Below, piece by piece: positions 51,676 to 54,569 of a stretch of 54,569 bases of DNA. A model generated the notes under the pieces. The model did no database searches. It was not told the DNA's origin and saw only the letters and a program-made list of their open reading frames with translations. Where the stretch lies: the NCBI GenBank assembly GCA_005888095.1, contig VBKF01000127.1:1-54569 (forward strand), written 5' to 3'. Position numbers and translations under genes: made by a program. Numbering within the stretch: the first letter of the stretch is position 1; each line of letters begins with the position of its first letter. The stretch comes from Deltaproteobacteria bacterium (GTDB lineage: Bacteria > Desulfobacterota > Binatia > DP-6).

Positions 51676-54569
51676 ATGCGCTTCGGAACCACACCTGCGC
51701 CGGCCCGCCTGCGCCGGCTCGCGCCGGCGGCAGCGCTGCTCGGCCTCTTGACCGTCTGCTCGCCGCCGGACGCCGCGGCCGCGATCGCGCTCGTGCGGAA
51801 CCTCGGCGCCACGGGGAGCGGTGCGACCGGCACGACGATCGCCGTCACGGTCCCGGCGGGCGGCGTGCCGGCCGGCCACACGGTCATCGTCACCGTCGCC
51901 CTCGACCCGGCGGCGGGCGCGGTGTCGTGCAGCGACAGCAAGGGGAATACCTACACGAAGGACCTCGACGTCACGCGGGGCTCGGGCACCGACGGCGTCC
52001 GGACCGTCGTCTGCTCCGCCGCCATCCGTACCGCGCTCGCCGCCGGCAACACCGTCGTCGCGACGCACCCGTCCGTCATCGCACGGGCCGTGAACGCCGC
52101 CGAGTTCTCGGGCTTCCTCACCCCGGCGCTCGACAGGAGCGCGAGCGCCACCGGTGCCACCACCACGCTGTCGTCCGGTGCGACGGCCGTCACCACGCAG
52201 GCCGCCGAGCTGCTCATCGGCGCGGCCGGCATCGAGTCGAAGCACCCGACGGACTTCACCCCGGCACCCGGCTACACGAGCCTCGGCTACGCCTCCTCGG
52301 AAACCATCCCGAACGGCCTGGCGAAGCAGGTCACCCTCTACACGCAGTACCGGGTCGTCTCGACGACAGGCTCGTACTCGGCCAACGGCACGGTCCAGCC
52401 GAGCCGGCAGTGGGCGGCGGCGATCGCCACCTACAAGGAGAACTGCGGCAACGGCGTCGTCGACCCGGGCGAACAGTGCGACGGCGGGGCGTGCTGCAAC
52501 GCGAGCTGTACGTTCGTCGCCTCGGGAACCGTCTGCCGCACCTCGGGCGGCGCCTGCGACGTGCCCGAGGTCTGCACGGGCTCGAGCGCGACCTGTCCGG
52601 CCGATGCCAAGCTCGCCGCCGGCACCATCTGCCGCGCGACGGCGGGGCCCTGCGACGTCGCCGAGACCTGCGATGGCACGAGCAACGACTGCCCGGCCGA
52701 CGGGTTCGCTGCCGCCACCACGGTGTGCCGGGCGGCGGCGGGAGAGTGCGACGTCGCCGAGACGTGTACCGGCAACGGCCCCGAGTGTCCGGCCGACACG
52801 TGCAAGGCGAGCGGCACCACCTGCGCGGACGACGGCAACCCATGCACCGCCGACGTCTGCGACGGCGACAGCATGAAGTGCCAGCATCCCGCCGGCAACG
52901 CCGGCGCGGTGTGCCGCGCGTCGGCCGGAGTCTGCGACCCGGCGGAGACCTGCACCGGCACCAGCACCAGCTGCCCGGTGGATGCCAAGAGTCCGGAGGG
53001 CACGACGTGCCGGCCGGCGGCCGGCCCCTGCGACGTGGCCGAGACCTGTGACGGGGTGAGCAGCACGTGTCCGACGGACGCCTTCGCCCCGGGTACGACG
53101 CAGTGCCGGGCGGCCGCCGACGAGTGCGACGTCGCCGAGCTCTGCACCGGCAGCGGCCCGAGCTGCCCGGACGACACCAAGAAGCCTGCCGGGACCGCCT
53201 GCACGGACGACGGGAACGCCTGCACCGCCGACCAGTGCGACGGGGTGAGCGCCGCGTGCCCGCACCCGGCGGGCAATGCGGGAACGGTCTGCCGAGCCGC
53301 GGCGGGGCCATGCGACCTGGCGGAGACCTGCACCGGCTCGAGCGCCGCCTGTCCCGAGGACACGAAGACTCCCGGCGGCACGCTGTGCCGCGCGGCGGCC
53401 GGGCCCTGTGACGTCGCCGAGGCCTGCGACGGGATCGCCAACGATTGTCCGGCGAACGCGTTCGCGCCCGCGAGCACGATCTGCCGGCCGGCGGCCGGCG
53501 AATGTGACATCGACGAGCTCTGCGACGGCAACGGCCCCGAGTGTCCGGCCGACGCCAGAAAGGCAAGCGGCACGAGCTGCACGGAGGACGGCAATCCGTG
53601 CACGACCGACACCTGCAACGGGACGGACGTCGGCTGTCAGCATGCGGCGGGGAACGCGGGCGCCGTGTGCCGGGCGGCCGCCGGCGCTTGCGACCTGCCC
53701 GAGACCTGCAACGGCAGCGAGACCACCTGCCCCGCGGACGGCTTCGCGCCTCCGTCGACCGTCTGCCGCGCGGCCGTGGGCCCCTGCGACGTCGCCGAGA
53801 CGTGCACCGGGTCGAGCGCGGAGTGCCCGGCGGATGCGTTCCAGCCGTCGGCGGTCGAGTGCCGGCCCGCGGCGGGTGACTGTGACCTGGCGGAGAGCTG
53901 CACGGGCACGAGCGGCGCCTGTCCGGACGATGCCTTCAAGCCCGCGTCCGTGGAGTGCCGCCCCGCCGCCGGCGACTGCGACCTCGCCGAGTCCTGCACC
54001 GGCACCAGCGCCGCTTGCCCGGCCGACGCTGTCAAGCCCGCGACGGTCGAGTGCCGCCCCGCCGCCGGCGACTGCGACGTCGCCGAGTCCTGCACCGGCA
54101 CCAGCGCTGCTTGCCCGGCCGATGGCTTCAAGCCTGCCGCCGTCGAGTGCCGCCCCGCAGCGGGCGACTGCGACGTCGCCGAGTCCTGCACCGGCACCGG
54201 TGCGGTCTGCCCGGCCGACGCCTTCAAGCCGGCCACGGTCGAGTGCCGCCCCGCCGCCGGTGACTGCGACGTGGCGGAGAGCTGCACCGGCACCAGCGCC
54301 GCGTGCCCGGCCGATGCCTTCAAGCCTGCCGCCGTCGAGTGCCGCGCGGCCGCGGGCGACTGCGACGTCGCCGAGTCCTGCACCGGCACGAGCGCCACCT
54401 GTCCCGACGATGCCTTCAAACCGGCCACGGTCGAGTGTCGGGCCGCGGCGGGTGACTGCGACGTCGCCGAGTCCTGCACCGGCACCGGTGCGGTCTGCCC
54501 GGCCGACGCCTTCAAGCCGGCCACGGTCGAGTGCCGCCCCGCCGCCGGTGACTGCGACGTGGCGGAGAG
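51676..54569 (+). CDS. Giant secreted cysteine-rich repeat protein (partial, runs off the window)
   Basis: At least 964 residues, open to the window end. A signal peptide (about 1-36) is followed by a domain of about 220 residues with Ser/Thr-rich beta character (TVPAGGVPAGHTVIVTVALD, TLYTQYRVVSTTGSYSANGT). Next comes a Myxococcus-type CGNGVVDPGEQCD motif, then an unbroken array of 30-32-residue modules from residue 287. Each module has the form C-R-x-A-A-G-x-C-D-V-A-E-x-C-T-G and C-P-x-D. It resembles disintegrin-like Cys-rich repeats and is probably a disulfide-rigid surface fibre or adhesin. A related cysteine-rich gene lies at 36871-39344. Confidence 0.85.
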   Translation, partial: MRFGTTPAPARLRRLAPAAALLGLLTVCSPPDAAAAIALVRNLGATGSGATGTTIAVTVPAGGVPAGHTVIVTVALDPAAGAVSCSDSKGNTYTKDLDVTRGSGTDGVRTVVCSAAIRTALAAGNTVVATHPSVIARAVNAAEFSGFLTPALDRSASATGATTTLSSGATAVTTQAAELLIGAAGIESKHPTDFTPAPGYTSLGYASSETIPNGLAKQVTLYTQYRVVSTTGSYSANGTVQPSRQWAAAIATYKENCGNGVVDPGEQCDGGACCNASCTFVASGTVCRTSGGACDVPEVCTGSSATCPADAKLAAGTICRATAGPCDVAETCDGTSNDCPADGFAAATTVCRAAAGECDVAETCTGNGPECPADTCKASGTTCADDGNPCTADVCDGDSMKCQHPAGNAGAVCRASAGVCDPAETCTGTSTSCPVDAKSPEGTTCRPAAGPCDVAETCDGVSSTCPTDAFAPGTTQCRAAADECDVAELCTGSGPSCPDDTKKPAGTACTDDGNACTADQCDGVSAACPHPAGNAGTVCRAAAGPCDLAETCTGSSAACPEDTKTPGGTLCRAAAGPCDVAEACDGIANDCPANAFAPASTICRPAAGECDIDELCDGNGPECPADARKASGTSCTEDGNPCTTDTCNGTDVGCQHAAGNAGAVCRAAAGACDLPETCNGSETTCPADGFAPPSTVCRAAVGPCDVAETCTGSSAECPADAFQPSAVECRPAAGDCDLAESCTGTSGACPDDAFKPASVECRPAAGDCDLAESCTGTSAACPADAVKPATVECRPAAGDCDVAESCTGTSAACPADGFKPAAVECRPAAGDCDVAESCTGTGAVCPADAFKPATVECRPAAGDCDVAESCTGTSAACPADAFKPAAVECRAAAGDCDVAESCTGTSATCPDDAFKPATVECRAAAGDCDVAESCTGTGAVCPADAFKPATVECRPAAGDCDVAE
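52534..54569 (+). repeat. Nested tandem repeat array in the giant gene (96-bp modules, 378-bp super-units)
   Basis: Modules start with the Cys codon at 52534. Three 378-bp super-units (52630, 53008, 53386) each consist of modules of 96, 96, 90 and 96 bp; the 90-bp one codes a different type (C-x-D-D-G-N-x-C-T-A-D-x-C-D). From 53764 the array is plain 96-bp modules: 53764, 53860, 53956, 54052, 54148, 54244, 54340, 54436 and a partial at 54532. Later modules are much more alike than early ones, so recent unequal exchange has expanded the 3' part. The array continues past the window. Confidence 0.95.

Noticed and set aside
52534..54569. Regular 96-bp repeats as a possible CRISPR array
   Set aside because: Repeats are contiguous without spacers, stay in one reading frame and encode a cysteine module; no cas genes are near.

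Overview
The window is about 54.6 kb of very GC-rich bacterial DNA, densely coded on both strands, with many GTG and TTG starts and 1-4 bp gene overlaps. The gene set (F420-type luciferase-like oxidoreductase, paired acyl-CoA dehydrogenases, PEGA and cysteine-rich surface proteins, a tryptophylquinone amine dehydrogenase, a complete Mre/Rod block) suggests a Gram-negative soil or sediment lineage formerly grouped with the Deltaproteobacteria, such as Binatota or Myxococcota. This placement is inference; there is no rRNA in the window.

Layout. 0-10 kb: catabolic and regulatory genes (LLM oxidoreductase, a paraoxonase-like propeller, two acyl-CoA dehydrogenases, MFS transporter, PadR regulator, double-hotdog thioesterase, DUF309). 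10-14.5 kb: J-domain and HEAT proteins, fold-back element copy 1, tRNA-Leu(CAA), a three-gene secreted Pro/Tyr-rich and PEGA operon, thioredoxin. 14.5-20.2 kb (minus): mreB-mreC-mreD-mrdA-rodA, the cell-elongation operon. 20-28.4 kb: PpiD-like foldase, hydrolases, an SMP-30 protein, an APC permease and radA. 28.3-31.6 kb: bioF-bioA-bioD behind a sequence that matches the BirA operator consensus. 31.6-36.5 kb: frameshifted larC, a DksA-like factor, galU, element copy 2, a redoxin and recQ. 36.8-41.5 kb: a frameshifted cysteine-rich surface protein, tRNA-Ala(CGC), then a graveyard of gene fragments and a decayed toxin-antitoxin pair. 41.5-49.4 kb: lytic transglycosylase, UbiB-like kinase, DUF1003, an aromatic-amine-dehydrogenase-like cluster (aauBEDA plus cytochrome c), monooxygenase, Nudix and a hicAB pair with broken hicA. 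49.4-54.6 kb: typA and a giant repeat-built cysteine-rich secreted protein that runs off the window.

Main novelty. Two 309-bp, roughly 95% identical fold-back elements, each ending in CTAG, sit between convergent genes. In all four flanks the terminal CTAG supplies the TAG stop codon of the neighbouring gene. A third convergent pair, bioD/larC, has the two stops overlapping in a bare CTAG, which looks like the unoccupied target. The element therefore appears to enter overlapping convergent stop codons without damaging either gene, and it places strong hairpins where a two-way terminator would be useful. Other points of note are the BirA-type operator at radA/bioF, the aau cluster without visible cofactor-maturation genes, three separate one-base frameshifts, and the nested 96/378-bp repeat structure of the last gene.
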